NCBI GenBank assembly: GCA_003229345.1
Contig: QIDN01000153.1
Location: 1-13,467, forward strand
From: Nitrospirota bacterium
GTDB lineage: Bacteria > Nitrospinota > Nitrospinia > Nitrospinales > Nitrospinaceae
DNA: 13,467 nucleotides
Reading direction: 5' to 3'
Shown: positions 1 to 7,657 of the stretch, piece after piece
Position numbering within the stretch: position 1 is the first letter of the stretch
How the letters are laid out: every line of letters starts with the position of its first letter
Notes under the pieces: model-generated
What the model was told of the DNA's origin: nothing
What the model saw: only the letters and a program-made list of their open reading frames with translations
Databases searched by the model: none
Position numbers and translations under genes: made by a program

Positions 1-522
1 GCCAATCTGTTTAAGAAACGCTGAGTACTCCTCTGGAATCAGATAGTTGAATACCATGATGCCTATGTCGTGCATCAACCCGGAGAGGTAGCACATATCC
101 TGTTAGATTTTTAGATCTTCTAACCGCTGGCTCAAAATCCTCGACAGAATGGCGACGGCTAAAGAATGCTGCCAGAATTTATTTTGGTTGATCCCTTTGC
201 CTTTCATGAACAATTTAGGAACTTCCAGCGTATAAGCCAAATCGAGAATCATTTTGAGTCCCAGCCGAATAATGGCCTGAGACAGGTTTTCAACCTTATT
301 GCCGCCCCGGTTGAAAAACACGCTATTGGAAAGCTGAATCATCCGGCCCGCTAAAATGGGCTCGGTTTCAATCAATATGGAAATATCGCTGATATTGCTC
401 TTGGGGTCTTCAATTTTTGACTCCAAACGTATGAGAATATCCGGCAAAGGAGGAATATTCCCCTTTTCCTCCACCATGGCAAGGATGGAACTTCGCATCC
501 CTTCTTGAGTCGCATTAAGCAT
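1..522 (-). pseudogene. HDOD-domain protein gene with an in-frame stop (partial at window edge)
   Basis: HDOD domains are degenerate HD-type modules found in bacterial signalling proteins. Translation from the ATG at 520-522, preceded by AAGG five bases upstream, gives 139 residues with the usual HDOD pattern: an LPPLP-like entry (IPPLPDI), an EPILAGRMIQLSNS helix pair, an AIIRLGLK segment and an FWQHSLAVA helix. The frame then meets TAA at 103-105. Reading straight on in the same frame gives QDMCYLSGLMHDIG and continues open to base 1, which is exactly the expected next part of an HDOD domain. This is therefore a nonsense codon, not a frameshift; a single base change from GAA, CAA or AAA would explain it. 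Either the gene is recently inactivated or the base is a sequencing error. The gene is transcribed divergently from rlpA. The family call is firm; the inactivation rests on one codon. Confidence 0.75.
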
Positions 523-864
523 AGGAACCTTGTAAATCCTCGATAAATGATCATTAAAAAGCTGAAAACAGATTCTCCAGCTTCACCGGTGATTTTCCCC
601 TCAATCTAGTATAGGTGAAAGTTAAAAAATTAATAAGCCAATTTTCAACCTTTTAAGGCTTGGGAATGCAAAAATCCGGTCAAATTTGTGTTGACCTGAT
701 TCCCGGATATTCATACAATTAATCAGAGCACTTTCAATATAAACTCATATTATTGAATGATTTACGAGAAATCTCCTGAGATTTGACCGGCCGTCGCCTG
801 TCCGAACCCCATAACCTCCTGTAGCCGGTGCCACCAACTGAAACCGGCCAAAACTTACAATCAA
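523..864. other. Divergent intergenic spacer
   Basis: A 342-bp non-coding stretch separates the minus-strand HDOD gene from rlpA. It holds a convincing plus-strand promoter at 691-719. A possible minus-strand -10 hexamer TATACT lies at 608-613 without a clear -35. There is a short palindrome AAATCT-CCTG-AGATTT near 769-784, and arms GCCGGT (823-828) and ACCGGC (843-848) could form a weak hairpin just upstream of rlpA. No gene-length reading frame with a convincing product is visible on either strand. Confidence 0.6.
691..719 (+). promoter_or_regulatory. Sigma70-type promoter upstream of rlpA
   Basis: TTGACC at 691-696 and TACAAT at 714-719 are separated by exactly 17 bases, each hexamer one mismatch from consensus. 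Transcription would start near 726, leaving a leader of about 140 nt before the rlpA ATG. It is the best promoter match I see in the window and may serve the whole downstream run. Confidence 0.65.
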
Positions 865-1617
865 ATGAAATCAACTGTATCGAACTTCCCATTGCCGTTT
901 ATAATAGTGTCTTGGATCCTGATGAGTGTGGGTTCGGGTTGCGCCTCGCAACCCATAAAATACTATCCGGGTCCCGAGTCCCATTCCGATTCCGTCCAGA
1001 CTTTACCTTACCGGGTAGACGGTCGCGTTTATTATCCTTTGGACAACTCCTCAGGATTTGTTCAAGAAGGCATCGCGTCGTGGTATGGCCGGGATTTCCA
1101 TGGGAAGCTCACTTCCAACGGGGAGGTGTATAATATGAATTCCCTGACGGCGGCGCATAAAACCCTGCCGTTTAATTCCGTTGTGCTGGTCACCCACCGG
1201 GAAAGTGGGAAAAGCGTTACCGTTCGCATCAATGACCGCGGTCCCTTTGTCGGCGACCGGATTATTGATCTGAGTCAGGGTGCGGCCAACAAACTGGGCA
1301 TAGCCGAAACAGGAACCGCCCCGGTAAGCCTTCGGGTTATTAGAGGTGCAAAACCATCTCCACCACGGAACGCGGCCGGGACTTCCGCTAAGAAGGGAAT
1401 CTATTCAGTTCAAGTGGGCGTCTTTGAAGACCTTGACAATGCCCGGAATATTTCGCACCAATTTAATAACAGCCGCGTCTTTGCGGTCACACAAAGCAAC
1501 CGGAAATTGTACAAAGTTCTTGTCGGAAAATATTCCAACTACGAAAAAGCTCTGGAGCCCATGGATCAGATGCGACTCCGAGGGTTTGAAGAAGCATTTA
1601 TCGTATTGAGTCCGTAA
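865..1617 (+). CDS. rlpA: RlpA-family septal lipoprotein with SPOR domain
   Basis: RlpA proteins are outer-membrane lipoproteins that bind, and in some species cleave, peptidoglycan glycan strands lacking stem peptides at the septum. The 250-aa product has a hydrophobic N-terminal signal (about residues 8-22) ending at Cys26 in a loose lipobox (GSGC). A double-psi beta-barrel domain spans about residues 66-160 with the family signatures GIASWYG, TAAHKTLP and RINDRGPF. Glu87 and His98 match the catalytic Glu/His described for Pseudomonas RlpA, so activity is plausible. A C-terminal SPOR domain (about 177-250, from YSVQVGVF) would target denuded glycan at division sites. The ATG at 865 lacks a clear Shine-Dalgarno but gives a complete signal peptide. 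A promoter at 691-719 lies upstream and a hairpin overlaps the stop codon. Confidence 0.93.
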   Translation: MKSTVSNFPLPFIIVSWILMSVGSGCASQPIKYYPGPESHSDSVQTLPYRVDGRVYYPLDNSSGFVQEGIASWYGRDFHGKLTSNGEVYNMNSLTAAHKTLPFNSVVLVTHRESGKSVTVRINDRGPFVGDRIIDLSQGAANKLGIAETGTAPVSLRVIRGAKPSPPRNAAGTSAKKGIYSVQVGVFEDLDNARNISHQFNNSRVFAVTQSNRKLYKVLVGKYSNYEKALEPMDQMRLRGFEEAFIVLSP

Positions 1618-1629
1618 CTCCGGTTACGG
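1612..1629 (+). other. Perfect 7-bp hairpin overlapping the rlpA stop codon
   Basis: CCGTAAC (1612-1618) pairs perfectly with GTTACGG (1623-1629) around a TCCG tetraloop. The rlpA TAA stop sits inside the 5' arm. No U-tract follows, so it does not look like a standard intrinsic terminator. It could be a partial attenuator, an mRNA end-stabiliser or chance. Confidence 0.4.
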
Positions 1630-1660
1630 GGATTAACAACTAATAAAACATTTGAGCACC

Positions 1661-2134
1661 ATGAGATTACCGATACTGGACAAGCTTGAAAAAATTTTAA
1701 TGGATTCCAAAAAAGAGCTGGATGTCGACATCCCCAAGGCTTTGAAAATTGCCACGGCCATGGGCGATCTCAGCGAAAACGCCGAATACAAGGCGGCGAA
1801 AGAACGGCAGATGTTTCTGGAAAGCCGGATCTCGCAACTTCAAAAACGAATTGGGGATATCACTTCCATCGATATCAACCGCATTCCAAAAGACCGCTCC
1901 GGGCTGGGCAGTACTTTACTTTTAAAGCATGTCGACTCGGGGGAAGAAAGAGAATATCGTCTGGTGTTCCCCGAAGAAGTTGATCCTGACACCGGCAAAC
2001 TCTCCATGGCCTCACCCGTTGGAAGAATGCTGGCCGGCAAAATGGAGGGAGATGAGGTTGAGGTACCGATTGAAGGAGAACGGCAAAGTTTCGAAGTCAT
2101 CCAACTGAAAACCATTCACCATGAGAACGGTTGA
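1661..2134 (+). CDS. greA: Transcription elongation factor GreA
   Basis: GreA inserts its coiled-coil tip into the RNA polymerase secondary channel and stimulates cleavage of backtracked RNA. From the ATG at 1661 the product is 157 aa, the normal family length, and starts MRLPIL as GreA proteins do. A TTG nine bases upstream in frame would add only three residues and has no Shine-Dalgarno. The N-terminal coiled coil (about residues 5-73) carries the hallmark GDLSENAEY with the tip acids Asp36 and Glu39. The C-terminal FKBP-like domain includes the conserved SPVGRMLAGKMEGDEVEV stretch. It lies 43 nt after rlpA and 15 nt before trmB, consistent with one transcript. GreB is less likely given the length and sequence pattern. 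Confidence 0.95.
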   Translation: MRLPILDKLEKILMDSKKELDVDIPKALKIATAMGDLSENAEYKAAKERQMFLESRISQLQKRIGDITSIDINRIPKDRSGLGSTLLLKHVDSGEEREYRLVFPEEVDPDTGKLSMASPVGRMLAGKMEGDEVEVPIEGERQSFEVIQLKTIHHENG

Positions 2135-2149
2135 AAGATCTGAAACCCT

Positions 2150-2806
2150 ATGGCAAAACGACTCATTCCATTCGATAAAATCGCCAACGAACACCCTTGC
2201 TTCCTGGATCCCGAGGAGCGGCCAGACTGGCGCGGCCTGTTTCAAAACAGCAATCCACTGAAACTGGAAATCGGATTCGGTAACGGCAATTTTCTCATCG
2301 ACATGGCCATTCGCGAACCCCAAAGTAATTTTATCGGAATGGATTTTTACCATAAAGGAATCCGCAAGATCGTGACACGCATGGATCGGCTCCATATAAA
2401 AAATATCCGGGTCGCTTATGGCAACGCCAGCGAAAAAATCCCCATTCTTTTTGAAGAGGGTGAGGTCAGCGAGGTATTCATCAACTTCCCGGACCCCTGG
2501 CCCAAAAAAAGACACCACAAAAGGAGATTGATCAAACCGCAATTTGTAGAGACCCTGGCTGGCAAGCTGGCACCGCAAGGTAAAGTCCACATTGCGACAG
2601 ACTTCGAATCCTATGCGCAAGAAATTCTTGAAGTCATGCAAGCGAATACCCAATTCTGCAATCCACACGAGGACATGGGGTTTCTCCACGAACGAAACGA
2701 TATCCCCAAAACCAAATATGAAAAAGCGTTTCTGGACGCCGGAAAGAAAATCTATTATTTCGAGTTTTCCAAAGAGCAGGATTATGCGCTGGCACCCACC
2801 GCATAA
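2150..2806 (+). CDS. trmB: tRNA (guanine-N7-)-methyltransferase TrmB
   Basis: TrmB methylates N7 of G46 in the tRNA variable loop using S-adenosylmethionine. The 218-aa product has the Rossmann SAM-binding motif EIGFGNGNF at residues 40-48. The diagnostic motif NFPDPWPKKRHHKRRL begins at residue 112, and the C-terminal KTKYE segment (187-191) matches the T-x-x-E element that helps bind substrate. Length is typical. The start at 2150 gives the expected N-terminus; the upstream sequence has only a weak ribosome-binding match, which fits translation shortly after greA (15-nt gap). Confidence 0.96.
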   Translation: MAKRLIPFDKIANEHPCFLDPEERPDWRGLFQNSNPLKLEIGFGNGNFLIDMAIREPQSNFIGMDFYHKGIRKIVTRMDRLHIKNIRVAYGNASEKIPILFEEGEVSEVFINFPDPWPKKRHHKRRLIKPQFVETLAGKLAPQGKVHIATDFESYAQEILEVMQANTQFCNPHEDMGFLHERNDIPKTKYEKAFLDAGKKIYYFEFSKEQDYALAPTA

Positions 2807-2841
2807 CAGATTTGAAAATTTTGTTTTTTGAAACTAATCAC

Positions 2842-2854
2842 GGAGATTTCCTTG
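2842..2854 (+). promoter_or_regulatory. Shine-Dalgarno GGAG and TTG start of the lpxC fusion gene
   Basis: GGAG at 2842-2845 stands six bases before TTG at 2852-2854. The in-frame TTG at 2828 has no Shine-Dalgarno and would add eight residues before the receiver domain. Starting at 2852 gives MSKERILIVDDE, the normal short lead-in of a receiver domain, so TTG 2852 is the preferred start. Confidence 0.7.
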
Positions 2855-4885
2855 AGTAAAGAAAGAATCCTTATCGTCGATGACGAAAAAAATATAGTCT
2901 CCTCTCTTCAGGAGATATTAAACGACGAGGGATACGATATCGTCACCGCCGAAGACGGATTGGACGCCCTTGAAATGGTACAGTCCGAGCCCCCGGATCT
3001 GGTTCTGCTGGATATCTGGATTCCAGGCATGGACGGGATTGAAGTCTTACAGGCCATCAAAACCTATCATCCAGAAATCGAAGTATTGGTAATGTCCGGC
3101 CACGGAACTATCGACACTGCTGTGAAAGCGACCAAACTGGGAGCCTACGATTTTATCGAGAAACCGTTTTCCCTCGACCAACTGGTCTTGTCCGTCGAGA
3201 AGGCTCTTAAGCAGAGAAAAGGCCGTATGAACGGAACCGGCAACAAAGACGCGGCTCAGCACGAACTGCCTCACTGTTTTGAAATGATGGTGGAAGTCAA
3301 GAAAGCGGTAACCCAGGCGTCTAAAACCAATGCCCCCATCCTGATTCACGGTGAAGTAGGGACGGGCAAGGAATATATCGCGCAGGCTATTCACCATAAG
3401 AGCAAAAAATCCAATTTCCCTCTTCACAAAATCAATTGCGTACTCCGTTCCGTGCCGAAAATTCAAATCGAACTATTTACCCATCAGGATGAAAAAGGCA
3501 AGCAAACGAAATCAACCCGCGGAGGCGCCGGAAAGAAGGCAGTGTATTTAAAAAATATCGATGCCATGAGCCAAGACCTTCAGGCAAAACTGGCATCCGC
3601 TTTAAAATCCCCTTCCCCCAGAAAACCGGCGGATTTTGTTCCAGACAGGATTTTTGCCTCCACCACAAAAGACTTGAAGGCTATGGCCGAGAAGGGAGAA
3701 TTTCATCCTGATCTGTATGAAGCCTTAAAGGAAAATGTCATCAACGTGCCGCCTTTACGGGATAACAGGGCCTTGATCCCAACCCTGGTGGACGAATATT
3801 TTGAAGATTTGGAGAGCAAAGGCAAAGTCATTTGCAAAAACTTCAACGAAGAGAGCATGCGGGCTCTTTGTGAATACGACTGGCCGGAAAACTTCAAAGA
3901 ACTTCGTTCTGTTCTGGATCAGATTGCCCGGACCGTCCACCCAAACGAAGAAATCACCTTGAAGAACATATCAACCCTGATCAGACAACTCCCGCCCCAG
4001 ACAAAATCGAAAATATCAAAAGGTAAGAAGGGAGACCGCCCACTTCAGCGTACTTTGAAACGCAGTGTGGTGTTATGTGGTCGCGGCCTGCATTCCGGAA
4101 TTAAAACGGGTCTCATCATGCAACCCTTGCCTCCGGGAAGCGGCATAATTTTCGGTGATATTTCCAGCGGGAGCACCATCCCTGCCAAGGTGGAAAACGT
4201 GCAATCCACGGAATACGCCACCAGCCTGCGCAAGGGCTACGCATCCGTCTCCACGATCGAACACATTATGGCCACCCTTCACATGTACCGGGTCCATAAC
4301 CTTCTGATCAAAATTGGCGACGAAGCCCCCGTGATGGATGGGTCCGCCAAGGATTTCTGCCAATTGATCGAAGATGGAGATTTCGAGGAGCAGGATGAGG
4401 TTTACGAAGAGCTGGTCATTGATAAAACGTACACCTTCGGGTCGAAAGAAGATGGCGGAGCGCATATTTCCATTGAGCCTTATGACGGTTTCAAAGTGAG
4501 TTACCATATGGAATATCCGGCACCCATAGGGATCATGGAGCACACTTTTGAGTTCAAAGGGGCCGAGAGCTTCAAAGAAGAGATCGCGCCGGCACGCACC
4601 TTCGGATTTGTAAAAGATGTGGCCATGCTGAATAAAATGGGTTTCGGTGTGGGCGGTAAACTGGATAACTTTATCCTACTGGGAGACGAAAAAGTCCTCA
4701 ATACCACATTGCGATATGAGAACGAATTCGCACGCCACAAAATCCTGGATATTCTCGGGGATTTTTATCTTCTGGGAAAACCGATCCGCGGCTATATCAA
4801 AGCTCACAAGTCAGGACACACCCAAAACATCGGACTCCTAAAAACCATTAAGGAAGACTTGGTTCAAGCGGTACCCGCTCATTGA
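2852..4885 (+). CDS. lpxC: NtrX-like receiver + degenerate AAA+ domain fused to LpxC deacetylase
   Basis: LpxC removes the acetyl group from UDP-3-O-acyl-GlcNAc, the committed step of lipid A synthesis at the inner face of the cytoplasmic membrane. This 677-aa protein has three parts. Residues 1-122 are a receiver domain with Asp10/Asp11, phospho-acceptor Asp54, Ser82 and Lys104. Residues about 140-382 are a sigma54-activator-type AAA+ domain: Walker A GEVGTGKE (167-174) is kept, but the Walker B acids are Lys-Asn (YLKNID), the GAFTGA loop is gone and the FRxDLYxRL arginine-finger region reads FHPDLYEAL. Residues about 398-670 are a full LpxC: Glu470/His471, His629, Asp633 and His656 match the E. 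coli catalytic and zinc residues (Glu78/His79, His238, Asp242, His265). LpxC is normally about 300 aa and stand-alone. No in-frame start suitably spaced from a Shine-Dalgarno is visible before the LpxC part. Domain calls are firm; allosteric control is inferred. Confidence 0.93.
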   Translation: MSKERILIVDDEKNIVSSLQEILNDEGYDIVTAEDGLDALEMVQSEPPDLVLLDIWIPGMDGIEVLQAIKTYHPEIEVLVMSGHGTIDTAVKATKLGAYDFIEKPFSLDQLVLSVEKALKQRKGRMNGTGNKDAAQHELPHCFEMMVEVKKAVTQASKTNAPILIHGEVGTGKEYIAQAIHHKSKKSNFPLHKINCVLRSVPKIQIELFTHQDEKGKQTKSTRGGAGKKAVYLKNIDAMSQDLQAKLASALKSPSPRKPADFVPDRIFASTTKDLKAMAEKGEFHPDLYEALKENVINVPPLRDNRALIPTLVDEYFEDLESKGKVICKNFNEESMRALCEYDWPENFKELRSVLDQIARTVHPNEEITLKNISTLIRQLPPQTKSKISKGKKGDRPLQRTLKRSVVLCGRGLHSGIKTGLIMQPLPPGSGIIFGDISSGSTIPAKVENVQSTEYATSLRKGYASVSTIEHIMATLHMYRVHNLLIKIGDEAPVMDGSAKDFCQLIEDGDFEEQDEVYEELVIDKTYTFGSKEDGGAHISIEPYDGFKVSYHMEYPAPIGIMEHTFEFKGAESFKEEIAPARTFGFVKDVAMLNKMGFGVGGKLDNFILLGDEKVLNTTLRYENEFARHKILDILGDFYLLGKPIRGYIKAHKSGHTQNIGLLKTIKEDLVQAVPAH

Positions 4886-4964
4886 TCAAGATAGGATCGG
4901 CCTACTCATTCGTCACCCCTATTCCTTAATATCATAAGCACAGGTAATTGGACCCAATAGAGCC

Positions 4965-5594
4965 ATGACCTCCAACAGTTTCAAAATCGGAGTATTAGTG
5001 TCCGGACGCGGCACCAATTTGCAGGCGATCATCGATGCCATTGAAAATGGGGAATTGAATGCCGATATTGCCGTGGTCTTGAGCAATAAAAAAAATGCTC
5101 CTGCCCTGAAGCGGGCTCAAAAAAAGGGCATTGAAACGTCATACATGGACCCCAAACAATTCGCCAGTAAAAAGGAATACGATCTGGCATTGGCCAGGGA
5201 ACTCAAAAACCGCCGGGTCGATCTGGTGTGTCTGGCGGGGTACATGCGCATTCTCAATCCGGAATTCATCGGAATGTTCCCCGATAAAATCATCAATATT
5301 CATCCGTCGCTCCTGCCTGCGTTTCCGGGACTGGACGTTCAGCAAAAGGCCATCGATTATGGAGTCAAATTCTCCGGGTGTACGGTTCATTTCGTCAACG
5401 AAGAAGTCGACGGCGGCCCCATCATCCTACAGGCGGTCGTGCCCGTCCTCCCGTCTGATGACGTGGGAACCCTGTCCGAACGCATTTTGATCCAGGAACA
5501 TCTCATTTATCCGAGAGCTATCCAAATGATTGCAGAACGCCGCCTGTATATTGAAAACCGGAAGGTCTCTTACAAAGAAAGCGTATCCTCATGA
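4965..5594 (+). CDS. purN: Phosphoribosylglycinamide formyltransferase PurN
   Basis: PurN transfers the formyl group of 10-formyl-tetrahydrofolate to glycinamide ribonucleotide, the third step of purine synthesis. The 209-aa protein shows the N-terminal phosphate-binding loop SGRGTNLQ (residues 13-20), the catalytic NIHPSLLP segment with Asn111 and His113 (E. coli Asn106, His108), and VDGGPI with Asp149 (E. coli Asp144). Length is typical. The ATG at 4965 follows a 79-nt gap after the lpxC fusion with only a weak AGAG upstream. Its last four bases overlap the lolA start (ATGA), so the two are probably translationally coupled even though they are functionally unrelated. Confidence 0.96.
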   Translation: MTSNSFKIGVLVSGRGTNLQAIIDAIENGELNADIAVVLSNKKNAPALKRAQKKGIETSYMDPKQFASKKEYDLALARELKNRRVDLVCLAGYMRILNPEFIGMFPDKIINIHPSLLPAFPGLDVQQKAIDYGVKFSGCTVHFVNEEVDGGPIILQAVVPVLPSDDVGTLSERILIQEHLIYPRAIQMIAERRLYIENRKVSYKESVSS

Positions 5595-6250
5595 GTCTTA
5601 AAACCCGCAATATTCTTTTTACTCTGCTTTTACTGGGGTCCCTGCCCGGATCGGCTTTCGCCCTGGATGCCGCCGCCATTGTCGATGCCATCCAAAAACA
5701 ATATGACGCCACCCATACCTTTCAGGCTCGGTTTATTCAGAAATCATACCTGAAGATTCTGGGCCAGTCGCAGAAAGCCGAAGGTTCCGTCTCCATCAAA
5801 AAACCCGGTAAAATGAAATGGGATTACAAGGCCCCGGACCGCCAAATTCTGGTGAGCAACGATGAAGGCTTATGGCTGTATCTGCCCGACGAAAAGCAAG
5901 TCACTAAAATGAAAATCCAAAGCATCTACTCTTCCAACACTCCCGCCCTGTTTCTGGCAGGACGAGGCAAACTGACCGATTCGTTCACCATCGGAAAAGT
6001 GACTGAAGAGCACGGGCTTTACGCCGTCGAAATGATCCCACGGGACAAGGCACAAAACCTCTCCAAAATGGTGCTGCTGGCCGACAAGAAAAATTACCAG
6101 ATCGTCGGGTCCCGGGTGTATGATAATTTAGGAAACAAAACAGAAATGTTATTCAGCAACATCCAAACCAACCCCAACCTTGAAAAGAAACTGTTCCGAT
6201 TCGAGGTTCCAAAAGGGGTGGAGCTCATCGATCTTTCTTCCATGGAGTAG
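5591..6250 (+). CDS. lolA: Outer-membrane lipoprotein chaperone LolA
   Basis: LolA carries lipoproteins released by the LolCDE transporter across the periplasm towards the outer membrane. The 219-aa product begins with a Sec signal peptide (basic start, hydrophobic core about residues 8-22, likely cleavage after AFA at 24). The mature part has the LolA pattern: an early helix with ARFIQKSY, a GSVSIKKPGKMKWDY strand pair, a WLYLPDEKQV segment and a late LFSNIQTNP region. These strands build the half-barrel that holds acyl chains. The ATG overlaps the purN stop by four bases, and rseP follows after 11 nt. Grouping with lpxC, rlpA and rseP gives this region an envelope-assembly theme. Confidence 0.9.
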   Translation: MSLKTRNILFTLLLLGSLPGSAFALDAAAIVDAIQKQYDATHTFQARFIQKSYLKILGQSQKAEGSVSIKKPGKMKWDYKAPDRQILVSNDEGLWLYLPDEKQVTKMKIQSIYSSNTPALFLAGRGKLTDSFTIGKVTEEHGLYAVEMIPRDKAQNLSKMVLLADKKNYQIVGSRVYDNLGNKTEMLFSNIQTNPNLEKKLFRFEVPKGVELIDLSSME

Positions 6251-6261
6251 TTTTATTTATC

Positions 6262-7629
6262 ATGTTTGACTTTACCGCATTATCTCTCGACGCCTTCCTG
6301 TCTTTCGGATTCAAAATGACGGCTTTCCTGATCGGCTTGGCCGCCCTTATTTTTGTCCACGAGTTGGGCCATTTTCTGATCGCCCGCAAATGCGGGGTGA
6401 CGGTCGAAAAGTTTTCCATTGGATTCGGCCCTAAAATTGTTGGCTTCAAATCCGGGGGCACCGAATACCTGATCGCCGCCATTCCTCTGGGTGGTTACGT
6501 CAAAATGAAAGGGGAAGACCCCGGAGAAGAGTTGGATGACACCCAGGGTTCTTTCTCCGCCGCAACCGTGTACCAAAGGCTGGCCATTGCGTTCGGCGGC
6601 CCACTGTTCAATATCCTGTTTGCCATCGTCATCTATATCGGTGTCTATATGGTGGGCATGCCCACAAGTGGAACCGCTGTCGGTAAAGTCCACGACAACT
6701 CCCCAGCTCAGGCAGCGGGCCTCAAAACCGGCGACCGGATCATTGAAATTGACGGCGAGAAAACCCTGTATTGGCATCAATTGCTTAAAATTGTTCACAA
6801 CGCTCCGGGTAAGAAAATGGAGTTTGTGATCGAGCGCGATCCACAAACCGTCTTTACCATTCCCATTATACCCAAAGCGGGCGAAACCTCTGACCTGTTT
6901 GGTGACAAGCAAACCGTAGGATTGATCGGCATCGAAAGACTGGAACGAAAAATCTTCTTTATTGAAGGTGGGTCCCCTGCCGACAAGGCCGGGTTTCAGA
7001 TAGGTGACGATATCCTATCGATTGACGGCATTGAAATCAGGGGAGGGTCAGACTTAAAAATCGCCGCCGACAAACCTGGACAGGAGCTGACCTTTCGCGT
7101 ATTGAGGAACAATCAGGAACAAATCATCAAAGTAACACCCGAGCCAAAAATGGGCATCGACCTTAAAGGCAAAGAGGTCAGATACGGACACATGGGGTTT
7201 GGAGTTTCTGGCGTCATGGTTACCGAACAATATTCGTTACCGGGAGCCGTCCTACGTGGGCTCGAGCAAACATGGGATAGGATTTATCTGATCAGCGTCA
7301 GCATCAAAAAACTGTTCACCGGGTCCATTTCAGCGAAAACCATCGGTGGGCCCATTCTGATCTTCCAGGTTTACGGCCAGCAGGCGGAAATGGGTCTCAA
7401 TTATTTTATAATGCTGACGGCGTTTCTGAGCATCAACCTGGGGCTCTTGAATCTCCTGCCCATTCCCATCCTGGATGGCGGACATATCCTTTTCTTCCTG
7501 ATCGAAATCATTAAAGGTAAACCTGTAAGCGAAGCTAACCGGGAACGGGCGGCTCAGGTCGGTCTGTTCATGTTGCTCTCGCTAATGGTTTTTGCTTTTT
7601 ATAATGACCTCATGAGGGTCTTCAATTAA
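6262..7629 (+). CDS. rseP: RseP-type site-2 intramembrane zinc metalloprotease
   Basis: RseP cuts anti-sigma factors and leftover signal peptides within the inner membrane. The 455-aa protein has the zinc motif HELGH (His33, Glu34, His37) in the first membrane segment (about 20-42) and an FGGPLFN membrane element (111-117). Two PDZ domains lie at about 138-205 and 230-295. The third zinc ligand is in NLLPIPILDGGH (Asp405), followed by a last membrane segment at about 432-448. Two PDZ domains and the length fit RseP rather than shorter one-PDZ S2P enzymes. No anti-sigma/sigma pair lies in the window, so its substrate here is unknown. The start at 6262 has no strong Shine-Dalgarno and sits 11 nt after lolA. 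Confidence 0.94.
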   Translation: MFDFTALSLDAFLSFGFKMTAFLIGLAALIFVHELGHFLIARKCGVTVEKFSIGFGPKIVGFKSGGTEYLIAAIPLGGYVKMKGEDPGEELDDTQGSFSAATVYQRLAIAFGGPLFNILFAIVIYIGVYMVGMPTSGTAVGKVHDNSPAQAAGLKTGDRIIEIDGEKTLYWHQLLKIVHNAPGKKMEFVIERDPQTVFTIPIIPKAGETSDLFGDKQTVGLIGIERLERKIFFIEGGSPADKAGFQIGDDILSIDGIEIRGGSDLKIAADKPGQELTFRVLRNNQEQIIKVTPEPKMGIDLKGKEVRYGHMGFGVSGVMVTEQYSLPGAVLRGLEQTWDRIYLISVSIKKLFTGSISAKTIGGPILIFQVYGQQAEMGLNYFIMLTAFLSINLGLLNLLPIPILDGGHILFFLIEIIKGKPVSEANRERAAQVGLFMLLSLMVFAFYNDLMRVFN

Positions 7630-7630
7630 T

Positions 7631-7648
7631 ATCCTCCAAAAGGAGGGT
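7631..7648 (+). promoter_or_regulatory. Hairpin that buries the Shine-Dalgarno of the next gene
   Basis: ATCCTCC (7631-7637) can pair with GGAGGGT (7642-7648) around an AAAA loop, seven pairs including one G-U. The 3' arm contains most of the strong AGGAGG at 7641-7646 that serves the ATG at 7658 (11-nt spacing). The pyrimidine-rich tail TTTTCTCTCT after the stem also makes it a possible weak terminator for rseP. Both roles are inferred from sequence only. Confidence 0.45.
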
Positions 7649-7657
7649 TTTCTCTCT

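Noticed and set aside
787..850. Short minus-strand frame before rlpA (AGGAGG followed closely by ATG GGG TTC)
   Set aside because: Only 16 codons from the ATG, with the Shine-Dalgarno too close to the start. I treat it as chance.
2012..2689. 225-codon minus-strand open frame opposite greA/trmB
   Set aside because: Both plus-strand genes are certain by motif; the antisense product has no family features.
4054..4885. Independent internal start giving a stand-alone LpxC
   Set aside because: AAGGGAG occurs at 4028-4034, but the nearest in-frame start codon is TTG 4054, about 19 bases away, too far for normal initiation. No ATG, GTG or TTG lies at proper spacing.
6280..6912. 210-codon minus-strand open frame opposite rseP
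   Set aside because: It is antisense to the HELGH and PDZ region of rseP and has no recognisable domain or ribosome-binding site.
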